A stretch of DNA of 55,142 bases from positions 1 through 55,142 of the forward strand of contig CALMSL010000200.1 of the NCBI GenBank assembly GCA_937872445.1. Direction: 5' to 3'. Made by a program: the position numbers and the translations under genes. Within the stretch, counting starts at the first letter, position 1, and every line of letters begins with the position of its first letter. The DNA comes from an uncultured Microbacteriaceae bacterium. GTDB lineage: Bacteria; Actinomycetota; Actinomycetes; Actinomycetales; Microbacteriaceae. Positions 25,136-33,760 of the stretch are shown here, in pieces. The notes beneath the pieces are model-generated. The model made no database searches. It saw only the letters and a program-made list of their open reading frames with translations, and was not told where the DNA came from.

Positions 25136-26236
25136 TCAGGTGATCGTTGCTTTGTCTGCCGTGCCTGCTTTGCCTGGCGTGCTGGCCTTGCCCGCCGTGC
25201 GTGGCGTGCTGGCCTTGCCCGCTTTGCCTGCCTTGTCGGATGTATCCGCCGTGCCCGGTTTGACGGCGATGCTGTCCTTGGCCGGCTTGCCGGCCTTCTC
25301 CGCCGGGTCGGCGGTGCCGCCCTTGCCCGGTGTGTCTGCCTTGGTCGCTGGAGTGGTCTTGCCGGTCTTGCCGGTCTTGTTTGGCGTTTCGGACGGGTCG
25401 CCGTCCTCGTGGGTGTCGTCCGCCACGTCGTCTGCCTCGTCGTCGGCATCCGGATCGTCGTCGTCCGCATCGTCGTCGGCATCGTCGTCGGCATCCGGGT
25501 CGTCGTCGTCCGCGTCGTCGTCTGGCGCTGGGCGCTTGCGCACGGGAAGCAGCACGAAGATGGCGAGCCCGAGGACCACGACGCCGAGAACCAGGGCCGA
25601 GAGGGCAACTCCCGAGATTCCCGACTGCGGGGCAGGGATGTTCGGCGAGAAGGACAGCTGGTAGGCATCCGTCGTCGTTGTCCCCGTCACGCGCGAGGTC
25701 CCGGGCACGAGCGGCGTCAGCGTTGTGCCACTCACCGCGAACCAGGCCTGCCGGGACGGCTCGCTCACGAGCACCGATTTCGCCGGCGCGGTCGACAGGC
25801 GGATCGCGAGCTCCGGGGAATCAAACGACGCGAGCTCCGGAAGGTCCGTTGCCGGGTTGATCCACACGGTCGCGAGCCCGAGAATTTTGCCCCGGACGCT
25901 CACCGGGGCAACCCAGTTGTTCGTGAACCGGGTCGGCTCATTCGTGGACTTGCCAGCCAGAAAATCCGGGGTCCACTCATACACCCGCGAAATGCCGCCC
26001 ACTGTCGTCGTCGCATCGAAATCCGTGCCTTCGGTGACGCCGTTGCCTGCCCCGTAGAGGTCGATGAGCCGCGGGATGAGGCCGGTCGCGAAGTATTCGG
26101 CGACCTGTTGCGGAACCTGCGGCGGATCGTCCGCGCTCGCAGGCGACGCCGCGAGGAGGCCGAGAGCAAGCGCGACAACGGCTGTCGCGGCGCTCCTGAG
26201 CACCGAACGTCTCAATGGGGAATCCTTCGAGTCCAT
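25136..26236 (-). CDS. exported or membrane protein with acidic repeat and basic Lys/Gly/Thr-rich cytoplasmic tail
   Basis: 366 residues. A signal peptide (LGLLAASPASADD) is followed by a ~190-residue extracytoplasmic domain with no recognised family, one membrane helix (~205-228) ending in KRKP-like charges, then an Asp run (DDDADDDDPDADDDADDDAD) and finally a Lys/Gly/Ala/Thr tail with KAGKAS and TPGKAG repeats. The cytoplasmic tail is thus a block polyampholyte, negative then positive. I chose ATG 26236, which gives a clean signal peptide. Family unknown; a wall- or septum-linked membrane protein is a guess. Confidence 0.75.
   Translation of the reverse strand: MDSKDSPLRRSVLRSAATAVVALALGLLAASPASADDPPQVPQQVAEYFATGLIPRLIDLYGAGNGVTEGTDFDATTTVGGISRVYEWTPDFLAGKSTNEPTRFTNNWVAPVSVRGKILGLATVWINPATDLPELASFDSPELAIRLSTAPAKSVLVSEPSRQAWFAVSGTTLTPLVPGTSRVTGTTTTDAYQLSFSPNIPAPQSGISGVALSALVLGVVVLGLAIFVLLPVRKRPAPDDDADDDDPDADDDADDDADDDDPDADDEADDVADDTHEDGDPSETPNKTGKTGKTTPATKADTPGKGGTADPAEKAGKPAKDSIAVKPGTADTSDKAGKAGKASTPRTAGKASTPGKAGTADKATIT
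25139..25535. repeat. low-complexity coding repeats
   Basis: Short tandem-like units within the preceding gene: GTCGTCGTCGGCATCC-type runs encoding the acidic stretch (about 25430-25535), and CCTTGCC/GTGCC-type runs encoding the Lys/Gly/Thr tail (25139-25400). They are codon-level repeats and prone to length change. Confidence 0.7.
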
Positions 26237-26376
26237 GGGCCAACCCAGTCTGTCACTGTGCGACGCCCGCAAGGGTGAGGCCACCACAGAGTGTCGAGAC
26301 CGCGCCGCAGCGTCCCAGATCGACCACACGGGGGCGGGAGCCCCCTGCCGGTTCCCGTGGCGGGCAGAATGGTCTG

Positions 26377-26976
26377 GTGAGTTACCAGCCAGCACTGTGG
26401 ACCGACCCCGCGTCGGATCACCGCTCACGCATCGTCGCGAACTCGGCCGACCGGTCCGCCTGGCTGAAAGCGCGCAGCGGAGGCGTCACGGCAACGGATG
26501 TCGCCCGCCTGTCCAGCGTTCGGGCCCTTCCGGTTGTCGCCTCGGAGAAACTGCACGGAAGCTCCTTCACCGGAAACGCCTACACCGACCACGGACTCGC
26601 GAGGGAACCGGAGATTGCGCGCTGGGTTCGAACCGTGCACGGCATCGAGCCGAGCCTGGACCTGTACCACGCCGAATCCAACGAGCGGCATCTCGCGACC
26701 CCGGACGGCATCCGGGCCGCGAACGGCCACCTCGAACTCGCGGAGATCAAGACCACGACGAAAGCGTGGCGCAGCATCCCGCGCAGCTACCTGCGCCAGG
26801 TGTGGTGGCAGCAGTACGTGCTCGGCGCCGAGCGCACCCTCGTCGTGTGGGAGCAGCACGACAACTTCGTGCCCATCGGGCCCGAGCCCTGCGTGCAGTG
26901 GGTGGACCGCGACGAGAACGAGATCCACCGGCTCGTCGGGCTCGCCGATCAGCTGCTGGGCCTCCTCCGCCGCTGA
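26377..26976 (+). CDS. YqaJ-like PD-(D/E)xK exonuclease
   Basis: 199 residues. The YqaJ pattern is visible: a W-L-K-A-R-SGGVTATDVARL N-terminal box, AYTDHGLAREPEIARWV (family G-x-x-x-E-P), D in TPDGI, and the catalytic ELAEIKTTT (E-x-K), then a QVWWQQYVLG helix. Phage relatives are recombination exonucleases; host versions of this length act on unknown DNA substrates. Start GTG 26377 is inferred from the homologous N-terminus; no good ribosome-binding site is seen. No phage genes surround it. Confidence 0.82.
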   Translation: MSYQPALWTDPASDHRSRIVANSADRSAWLKARSGGVTATDVARLSSVRALPVVASEKLHGSSFTGNAYTDHGLAREPEIARWVRTVHGIEPSLDLYHAESNERHLATPDGIRAANGHLELAEIKTTTKAWRSIPRSYLRQVWWQQYVLGAERTLVVWEQHDNFVPIGPEPCVQWVDRDENEIHRLVGLADQLLGLLRR

Positions 26977-27037
26977 ACGCCCGCGGCAGGATGGTTCGCG
27001 CCGCGAGCCTGCTGCGGCCGCACGCTAGCGTTGGGGG

Positions 27038-28000
27038 ATGACGACAATGCGGGCGATGGTCATCGACGCCACAGGCAGGCCGGAGGTTCTGGTCGAACGA
27101 AGCATCCCCATGGTGGAGCCGGCCATCGGCGAGGCGATCGTCCGCGTGGCCGCCGCCGGGGTCAACCCGACCGACGCGAAAACCAGGGCGGGCCGCGGCA
27201 CCTCGCGGCTCATCCGCGAATACCCCGCCGTGCTCGGCGTCGATTTCTGCGGAACGATCGTTCAGCCCGCATTCGATACGCACCCGTTCCAGCCGGGGGA
27301 CAGCGTGTACGGCATGGTCCAGGTTCCCCGCCTGAGCGGCAGTTACGCGGAATACCTCACAGTGCCGGTCATCGCGATCGCCCGCGCGCCGCGGACGCTT
27401 CCCGCTGCGCATTCCGCGGCCGTCCCGTGCGCTGCGCTCACCGCCTGGGGCTGCATCAACTCGGTTGGCGCGGTCACCGCAGGCCAGCGCGTGCTCATCC
27501 ATGCTGCGGCCGGAGGCGTCGGCCACGTCGCGGTGCAGCTTGCGCGAATGGCTGGCGCGCACATTGTGGCCACGGCATCCGAACGCAACAGCGCGTGGCT
27601 GAAGGAACTTGGCGCGAACGAAGTCATCGACTACCGGAACACCCGGTTCGAGGAAGAGACCGGCGACATCGACGTCGTGGTGGACCTCATCGGCAACGTG
27701 CACGACAACACGGGGACGCGCTCCCTCACCGTGCTGCGTCCGGGCGGCCTGCTCCTGAGCGTGCCGACCGGCAGCTGGCCGAATTACCGGGCGGATGCCG
27801 CCGCAGCCGGCGTGCGGGCTAGTGACATCCGGGCGCTCTCCGACACGGCGACGCTCACCGCGATCACCGAACTCATCGACAATGGAGAACTCAGGGTGCA
27901 CGTCGACCGCGAGTTCCCGCTCGCGGAAGCGGCCGCCGCTCACCGGCTCCTGGAGGAGGGCCACACCCGCGGCAAGCTCGTACTGACGATTACGGAGTGA
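27038..28000 (+). CDS. NADPH:quinone-oxidoreductase-type MDR protein
   Basis: 320 residues, zinc-free medium-chain dehydrogenase. AAGVNPTDAKTRAG and VLGVDFCGTI mark the catalytic domain; the cofactor motif is HAAAGGVGHVAVQLA (AAxGGVG). It likely reduces quinones or enones with NADPH. TAGCGT ends 6 nt before the ATG, fitting a leaderless mRNA. Its end overlaps the convergent CubicO hydrolase gene by 11 nt. Confidence 0.9.
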   Translation: MTTMRAMVIDATGRPEVLVERSIPMVEPAIGEAIVRVAAAGVNPTDAKTRAGRGTSRLIREYPAVLGVDFCGTIVQPAFDTHPFQPGDSVYGMVQVPRLSGSYAEYLTVPVIAIARAPRTLPAAHSAAVPCAALTAWGCINSVGAVTAGQRVLIHAAAGGVGHVAVQLARMAGAHIVATASERNSAWLKELGANEVIDYRNTRFEEETGDIDVVVDLIGNVHDNTGTRSLTVLRPGGLLLSVPTGSWPNYRADAAAAGVRASDIRALSDTATLTAITELIDNGELRVHVDREFPLAEAAAAHRLLEEGHTRGKLVLTITE

Positions 28001-29630
28001 ACGTGCGGGAGTACCGGCAGCCATCCTTTTCGGCCCAGATTGCCGTACCGTCAACGACGGGTCCGAACCTCATCCGTTCCGCCAAACGAGGATCGTCTCC
28101 GCATCGAAAGGTGCCATCCTCCAAAGGAATCAAGCTCACTTCCTCGCTGGGTGCTTCCACGCCTGAAGCCGCCGCCATGAGCAGTTTCCCTTCCCGTTGG
28201 AAGACGCGAAAGTTCGTGAACCACGGCGAGTAGCTCCGATAGTGCCCGGCGAGCGGACCGAACTCGACACGGTCCGGCACCTCCACGGGAACCTCGGAGT
28301 AGAAGACACGCGGCCCGCACGTCCAGACGCCGACGCCGCCGCGCCGTTCGAACCCGAGGTGAGACAACCGGAAGTCAGGATGCTCGCAGGCGAATCGATT
28401 GCCGAGAGTCCAGAACACCCTCCCGCTCGTTCCACCGGATGAGAGAACGAGCTCGCGATGGGGGGTGTACCCCAATTCGATCTCGCCGTGTGAGGACGAA
28501 AACCGACCGGCCAGCTCGGGGTCTCCGGGCCACACGGAAGGGTCGAGCTGACGCGGTGCGAGCAAAGCGGAGTCGCCGGGGCCGCAACTGGCGTGAACAT
28601 CCCGCGCGATCAGTTCGGCAATCGGAGTATCGCCGTTCGCATTCGTCAGCACGGCCACGCCCATGCCACTGGCAAGGTCGGCAAGCAGGAAAGACGCGTA
28701 ACCGACCATGCCGCCGCCATGGGTCAGCACCGTACCGCCGCTGATCTGTTCCACGTTGATGCCCAGACCGTATCGGCTCGAGCGAACCGGGCGGTGGCGG
28801 CCGACCGTCAACGTATCCTCACCTCCCGGAGCGAGGGTGCCCACCACTCGGGCGAAACTCTCGGGAGACACGACAGCACGGCCGTCGAGACTGCCAGCAC
28901 CCAGAAGCATGCGCAGGAACCTCGCCATGTCCTGCGCCGTGGACGCGACATTTCCGTCGCCGGCGGCAACTTCGAGCCAGGTGGCCGGAACGAGCGGGTC
29001 GCCGGGAATCCACGGCGCATCATCCCTGAGCGGCGCCTGGCCGATCGCCAGTGAACCACGATCACCATGAGTCACCTCCGCCAGGGAGTCACGCATTCCC
29101 ACCGGCCGCAACACCCGCTCGTCCATTGCACGCGCCAGAGTGCTTTCCGTCAGCTCTTCGACGATGCAACCGAGGAGTATGAATCCGACGTTGGAGTAGT
29201 GAAAGAACTCACCGGGTGCCGTTATCGCGCTCGTGTCCCGCAACGACCAGCACTGGGCCAGTGCATCCGGAACCGCGTCGGAACCGGAAATCAATCCGGC
29301 GGTGTGATGGAGAAGGTGCCGCACCGTGGCCCTGGATGCCGAGCCGGGAAGGGTGAACGTCGGAAGGAGATCTGCTACCGGGCTATCGAGCGACAACCGG
29401 CCTTCGTCGATGAGCTGATTGATAAGGAGCGACGTGAAGATCTTGCTGATCGACCCGATTTCGAATCGTTCCGAGACGGATACGGGCGTGCCGGTTCGGG
29501 GGTCGGAAGATCCGAAAGGACGAATCACGTCGTCGTCCGGCGTGACAATGACGACGACTCCACCGCCGATCGGCCAGTGCCTCAGCACCCCGTCCAGCAG
29601 CGGATCCAGAGCTGATGTGTCGATGCCCAT
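27990..29630 (-). CDS. serine hydrolase, beta-lactamase class C / CubicO family
   Basis: 546 residues. The penicillin-binding-type active site is complete: S60-x-x-K63 in FEIGSISKIF and Y145-S-N147 in FFHYSNVGF, with a later THGGGMVGY box. A C-terminal ~170-residue extension resembles lipocalin-like domains of D-aminopeptidase relatives. No signal peptide, so it acts in the cytosol on an imported substrate. Last gene of the minus-strand operon; its ATG lies 3 nt after the decarboxylase stop. A D-aminopeptidase, amidase or esterase role is possible. Confidence 0.85.
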   Translation of the reverse strand: MGIDTSALDPLLDGVLRHWPIGGGVVVIVTPDDDVIRPFGSSDPRTGTPVSVSERFEIGSISKIFTSLLINQLIDEGRLSLDSPVADLLPTFTLPGSASRATVRHLLHHTAGLISGSDAVPDALAQCWSLRDTSAITAPGEFFHYSNVGFILLGCIVEELTESTLARAMDERVLRPVGMRDSLAEVTHGDRGSLAIGQAPLRDDAPWIPGDPLVPATWLEVAAGDGNVASTAQDMARFLRMLLGAGSLDGRAVVSPESFARVVGTLAPGGEDTLTVGRHRPVRSSRYGLGINVEQISGGTVLTHGGGMVGYASFLLADLASGMGVAVLTNANGDTPIAELIARDVHASCGPGDSALLAPRQLDPSVWPGDPELAGRFSSSHGEIELGYTPHRELVLSSGGTSGRVFWTLGNRFACEHPDFRLSHLGFERRGGVGVWTCGPRVFYSEVPVEVPDRVEFGPLAGHYRSYSPWFTNFRVFQREGKLLMAAASGVEAPSEEVSLIPLEDGTFRCGDDPRLAERMRFGPVVDGTAIWAEKDGCRYSRTFTP

Positions 29631-29633
29631 GGG

Positions 29634-30884
29634 CTATCGCTGCAGCATCTCGCGGGCAAGAAGCTCATCCATGGTTTGCCTCCGCACGGCCACTCGCGAT
29701 TCGCCTGCACGGCAGAACACCCACGGCATGCCCAGCGCCGCGTTGTAGTTGTTGTGCATGGTGAAACAGTACGCGCCGGTGACGGGAACCGTGAGGACGT
29801 CGCCGACCTCCGGATGCGGCAACGCAATGTCCTTCACGAGAGTGTCACCGGATTCGCAGTGCTGCCCGACGACGTCGACAGTGTCGTCTGGCGCATCCTT
29901 GTCGATGATGGCGGGTTCGAACGGTTGGCCGTAGAGAGCGACTTCCAGATTGTCACTCATTCCGCCGTCCACGGCGACATGTGTGCGAACACCATGCTTG
30001 ACCGTGACAACGCGATACGCGCTCACTCCGCACTGGGCGATCATTGACCGTCCAGGCTCGATCATGATTTTCACCCCGGTTCCGAGGTGGCGGTGCACCG
30101 CGCTGACCAATCTCTCGGCGTACTCGTCAATGCTCGGTGCACTATCCGAACCGATGTACCGCACTCCCAGCCCGCCGCCGAAGTCATACACCGGGAATCG
30201 TTCAAGGTGCGAAATTGCCTCAACCTCCGCCTCGAACTGGTCGAGGTTGAGGATCTGGGAGCCGATGTGGGCGTGAAGCCCCTGCAAGTCCAGCATCGGC
30301 TCGCTGCGGATCCTGGCAATCGTCTCGGCAATCTGAAACGAAGGAATCCCAAATTTCGATGAGTCGTGCCCTGTCATCATCGCGGCGTGGGTCGACGCAC
30401 TGACCGCTGGGCTCACCCGCAGGAGCACCGGCACTGGAGAAGTCGCATGGCGCGAAAGGCGGTCGATATCGTCACTGTTGTCGATGACGACAAAGCCGAC
30501 CCGGGCGTCGAGCGCGGCGCGGATGTCGTCATCGGACTTCGCATTGCCATGAAAAACCATTCGCGAGGGGTCGGCTCCGCCAGCCCGAGCAATGGCGAGC
30601 TCGCCGGCGGACGCGACGTCAACCCCGCACCCTTCACTCGAAACGACCCCAATGACGGATGCCGACGGGAAGGCCTTCGACGCGAACAGGACGAGACTGT
30701 CCGGGTGGCGCGACTCGAAAGCGTCGCGGTAGTGGCGGGCGCGTTCCCGCAAAGCGCCCTCGTCGATGATCCCCAGCGGCGTGCCATGCTGCGCTGCCAG
30801 TTCGGAAACGGAACACCCGCCAACCAGAAGGCGTCCGTTGCCATCGATGTGGGTACCGGTCGGGTACAGCGTGAGATCAATCAT
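29634..30884 (-). CDS. PLP-dependent basic amino acid decarboxylase (LysA/diaminopimelate decarboxylase fold)
   Basis: 416 residues, alanine-racemase-fold decarboxylase. PLP lysine K70 (LFASKAFPS), HAHIGSQI, the EPGRSM phosphate loop and GQHCESGDTLVKD with its active-site Cys match diaminopimelate decarboxylases closely. Placement in a peptide-catabolic operon suggests a dedicated homologue acting on diaminopimelate, D-ornithine, D-lysine or another amino acid, not the biosynthetic LysA. Start ATG 30884 overlaps the kinase stop by 8 nt, indicating coupled translation. Confidence 0.85.
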   Translation of the reverse strand: MIDLTLYPTGTHIDGNGRLLVGGCSVSELAAQHGTPLGIIDEGALRERARHYRDAFESRHPDSLVLFASKAFPSASVIGVVSSEGCGVDVASAGELAIARAGGADPSRMVFHGNAKSDDDIRAALDARVGFVVIDNSDDIDRLSRHATSPVPVLLRVSPAVSASTHAAMMTGHDSSKFGIPSFQIAETIARIRSEPMLDLQGLHAHIGSQILNLDQFEAEVEAISHLERFPVYDFGGGLGVRYIGSDSAPSIDEYAERLVSAVHRHLGTGVKIMIEPGRSMIAQCGVSAYRVVTVKHGVRTHVAVDGGMSDNLEVALYGQPFEPAIIDKDAPDDTVDVVGQHCESGDTLVKDIALPHPEVGDVLTVPVTGAYCFTMHNNYNAALGMPWVFCRAGESRVAVRRQTMDELLAREMLQR

Positions 30885-32328
30885 CGGGGGCTCCCTCCGT
30901 GAGCGATTTTCGGAACTCGTCGTGACGACGAAACAGCGACGACCACATCGCAGCGCGGTCCGCGCGAGGTGCGGTGAGTTCGAGACTGCCCCTCGAATCG
31001 CCGACATCCACGTTCGACGCCTCCCCGGCGAGTTGCGCTGCGCCGAGCGCCGAATGGTCCATTTGCGTCGCAGAGCCACACACCGGCAGCCCCGTGGCGT
31101 CGGCGAGATCCTGCCGGAACGCGCCCGCGGATGCACTCGACCCGCTCACCAGCAACCGACCGGCGGAAAACCGTGGATCCGTCTCGGCAAGCACTCCGAT
31201 GCATCGGCGGGATTCCAGCAAAATTCCGGTCAGGAGGCCGCGCGCGATCTGTGCTCCGGTGCTCCCAAGGGTGAGGCCGAGCAGGCTTCCGGTGAGCGTC
31301 GGCATCCACAGCGCACCCTGCTCCCCCGGTGCGAGGTAGGGAAGAAATGTCGGCGCGTCCTCAGGAGGTACCCGTGCGGCCAGGTCAACGAGCGATCCGG
31401 CATCAGCCTCTCCCAGAAGGGTCGCCAACCAGTCGATGGCGGAGCCGGTGGCGAGCAGGTCCATTTCCAGCCCGAATTCGCTGCGCTCAAGGGGAGTTAT
31501 CAGATACCGACCGGCCGCGTCGGGAAGGAAACGTGCCGACCTGCCGAGGATGACCGTGCTCGTTCCGGCAATGTAACTGATGTCGCCGGGTGAGTGCGCT
31601 CCCAACCCGTAGGCGCCCAGCACGGAATCGGCTGCGCCCAGCACGACGGGAAGCCCGGCTGGCGCGCCAATGGTCCTGGCAAAATCTGCGCGGAGGCCGC
31701 GCCACAGTGTGGCGGGCGCAACATCGGGAACTCCCGGAAGGTCTGCAGTGTTCTCATCCCAGGCCGCATCCGGCAGGCTGTAGCAACCGTATCCCGCCGC
31801 CGTGCTGGGGTCGGTGAGCAGTTCGCCGGTCAGAACGAAGAACAGGTAATCCTTGGCGCTGACGACTCGTGCCGTGTCGTGTGCCCGTGCCGGGGAGTCC
31901 TTCCTCAGCCGGGCGAACATCGGCAGGAGGTAACGCCCGTCGACTCGCGCTCCCGTGCGCAGATAAAGCTCCGGACCGTTCCGCGCGCGAAATTCTGCCG
32001 CGGCCCACTCGGCACGGCCGTCCTCCCAGGTGATTGCGTTTCCGTTGGGCTCGTTGCGACTGTTGAGGGTGACCATGGTCGGCAGCATTCCGGAAAGCCC
32101 GATGGCCGCCCACCGTGCCGGTGAGCACTGCCGCGCGATATCGCGAAGAGAATGCGTGACTGCCTCGATCCAGTCTGCTGGACTCTGCTCGGCAGCACCC
32201 GGCACTGGTCGCATCGTCGGATAGCTTCGCCGACTGTGGGCTTCAACACCTCCATGGGATGACACGGCGACCACCTTAACGCTGGATGTCCCCAGATCAA
32301 TCCCTACGACAATGTCGTTGCCGCTCAC
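30877..32328 (-). CDS. FGGY-family carbohydrate kinase
   Basis: 483 residues. The ATPase fold has DIVVGIDLGTSSVKVV at the start, the GLSGMLPTMV and TWEDGRA segments and the second-domain YIAGTSTVILG and GSSASAGAFRQDLAD. It resembles xylulokinases, but the substrate is unpredictable in this family. Start GTG 32328 is inferred from the N-terminal strand. It sits between a class III PLP enzyme and a PLP decarboxylase, an unusual place for a sugar kinase; a hydroxylated amino compound is a possible substrate (inference). Confidence 0.85.
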   Translation of the reverse strand: MSGNDIVVGIDLGTSSVKVVAVSSHGGVEAHSRRSYPTMRPVPGAAEQSPADWIEAVTHSLRDIARQCSPARWAAIGLSGMLPTMVTLNSRNEPNGNAITWEDGRAEWAAAEFRARNGPELYLRTGARVDGRYLLPMFARLRKDSPARAHDTARVVSAKDYLFFVLTGELLTDPSTAAGYGCYSLPDAAWDENTADLPGVPDVAPATLWRGLRADFARTIGAPAGLPVVLGAADSVLGAYGLGAHSPGDISYIAGTSTVILGRSARFLPDAAGRYLITPLERSEFGLEMDLLATGSAIDWLATLLGEADAGSLVDLAARVPPEDAPTFLPYLAPGEQGALWMPTLTGSLLGLTLGSTGAQIARGLLTGILLESRRCIGVLAETDPRFSAGRLLVSGSSASAGAFRQDLADATGLPVCGSATQMDHSALGAAQLAGEASNVDVGDSRGSLELTAPRADRAAMWSSLFRRHDEFRKSLTEGAPDD

Positions 32329-32354
32329 CCGACCCGCCCTTCTCTTCGGCTCGG

Positions 32355-33704
32355 TCAAGCGAATTCCCGCGCCACCACTTTCATTGAGTCCTCTGCAGCC
32401 TCCAGCGTGCGGTCGATATCCTCTTCGGAGTGAACGAGTGACACGAACAGGTTTTCGAACTGCAACGGATGAAACAGTACGCCTCGAATCACCATCTCCT
32501 GAAACCACCGCGTGAACGCGGGCTCGTTCGCATATCTCACGGCGTCGCGCCAATTGGTGATCGGATGACTGGCAAACCACAACTGGAAGACGGTGCCGAT
32601 TCCCTCAACGTAGGCTTCCACCCCGCTCTCATCCGCAATGGCCTTCAAACCCAGAGCCAGCCTGTCCCCGATGGCGCGCTGCCTCTCGTAAAGCCCGGGC
32701 TCTGACAGAGCGTCCATTGTGGCGGAGACCGCAGCGCATTGAACGACGTTGGCGTTGTAGGTTCCGGAGTGCGAGTACGTTCCGTCTGCCATCAGGCGCA
32801 TCGCCTCGACTGTGCCGCCGACTGCCGCAACCGGGAATCCGCCGCCGAGGCCTTTCGCCATGGTCGTCAGGTCCGGCATCACTCCGAAATATTCCTGCGC
32901 CCCGCCTCGGGCAAATCGGAATCCGGTGATGACTTCATCAAAGATCAGCATGGCGCCGTATTTGCGGGTTTCCGATCGCAGGAGTTCGAGATATCCGGGC
33001 TCCGGAAGGATGCAGCCGGTATTGAACACGGCGGGTTCGGTCAGAACTGCAGCCACCTCGTCGCCGCGCTCGGCCATCATCTTGCTGAAGTTCTCGGCGT
33101 CATTCCACGTGAGGACGATGAGCGTGTCCTCCAGCTCCGCGGGAACTCCGAGGCCCATCGCCACCGGGCGCGGGCGGTCGGCCGGCCCCGCAAGCTGGGG
33201 ATCGACGTGGTTCGACCAGTACACCGTGTCCTGCCAGCCGTGGTAGTGACCTTCGAATCGCACGATGAGCCGCCGACCCGTCGTCGCGCGGGCCAGGCGC
33301 ACTGCGGTTCCGACCGCCTCCGATCCGGAGTTGGTGAACCTCACCTGCTCGATTCCGGGCACTGCGTCGACCACTTTTTCTGCGGCTTCGATCTCCAGTT
33401 CGTAGGGCAATCCAAAGCAGGTTCCGTAATCTGCGATCGCATCGGCGACGGCTTTCGTCACTGACGGGTGCCGATGCCCGAGAATCATCGGGCCAAGACC
33501 AAGCAGGTAGTCGATGTACTCGTTTCCGTCGACGTCGGTGATCCTGGACCCCTGACCGTCCTTGATGAACAAGGGGTAGGGTTTCCAGCCGTTGCGCGGA
33601 AGTCGAGCCGTGCTCCCCGCACCGCCGGGAATGGTGCGGCTCGCGCGTTCGAAGAGTTCGTGCGATCGGATGGTCCGTGCCGCAAAATCAGTGTCGAAAC
33701 TCAT
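32355..33704 (-). CDS. class III PLP aminotransferase / aminomutase-like enzyme (GSAM-like)
   Basis: 449 residues. PLP lysine K284 (TMAKGLGGGFP), D256 in IFDEVITGFR, and the FTNSGSEAV phosphate-binding loop are intact. Overall likeness is to glutamate-1-semialdehyde aminomutase-type catabolic enzymes; the class also contains amino-alcohol-phosphate phospho-lyases. A chlorophyll/haem role is unlikely given the operon. It is the first gene of the four-gene minus operon, just downstream of a perfect palindrome (33743-33758) that should be the GntR site. Confidence 0.85.
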   Translation of the reverse strand: MSFDTDFAARTIRSHELFERASRTIPGGAGSTARLPRNGWKPYPLFIKDGQGSRITDVDGNEYIDYLLGLGPMILGHRHPSVTKAVADAIADYGTCFGLPYELEIEAAEKVVDAVPGIEQVRFTNSGSEAVGTAVRLARATTGRRLIVRFEGHYHGWQDTVYWSNHVDPQLAGPADRPRPVAMGLGVPAELEDTLIVLTWNDAENFSKMMAERGDEVAAVLTEPAVFNTGCILPEPGYLELLRSETRKYGAMLIFDEVITGFRFARGGAQEYFGVMPDLTTMAKGLGGGFPVAAVGGTVEAMRLMADGTYSHSGTYNANVVQCAAVSATMDALSEPGLYERQRAIGDRLALGLKAIADESGVEAYVEGIGTVFQLWFASHPITNWRDAVRYANEPAFTRWFQEMVIRGVLFHPLQFENLFVSLVHSEEDIDRTLEAAEDSMKVVAREFA

Positions 33705-33742
33705 CCTCGTGTGACTCCTTGATCAACGTGACTGGTATTGAT

Positions 33743-33758
33743 ACTTAGTATACTAAGT
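33743..33758. promoter_or_regulatory. perfect 16-bp palindrome, probable GntR operator
   Basis: ACTTAGTATACTAAGT, fully symmetric, in the 56-nt gap between the M17 peptidase stop and the class III enzyme start. The GTATAC core fits GntR/HutC-type sites (GT-N-TA-N-AC). A related sequence is found at 36971-36986. Confidence 0.75.
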
Positions 33759-33760
33759 AG

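Noticed and set aside
25430-25535. Short regular repeats resembling a CRISPR or tandem array
   Set aside because: They encode an in-frame Asp-rich stretch, have no constant-length spacers and no cas genes nearby.
26377-26976. Prophage remnant suggested by the YqaJ-type nuclease
   Set aside because: No phage structural, recombinase or integrase genes are near, and composition matches the neighbours.
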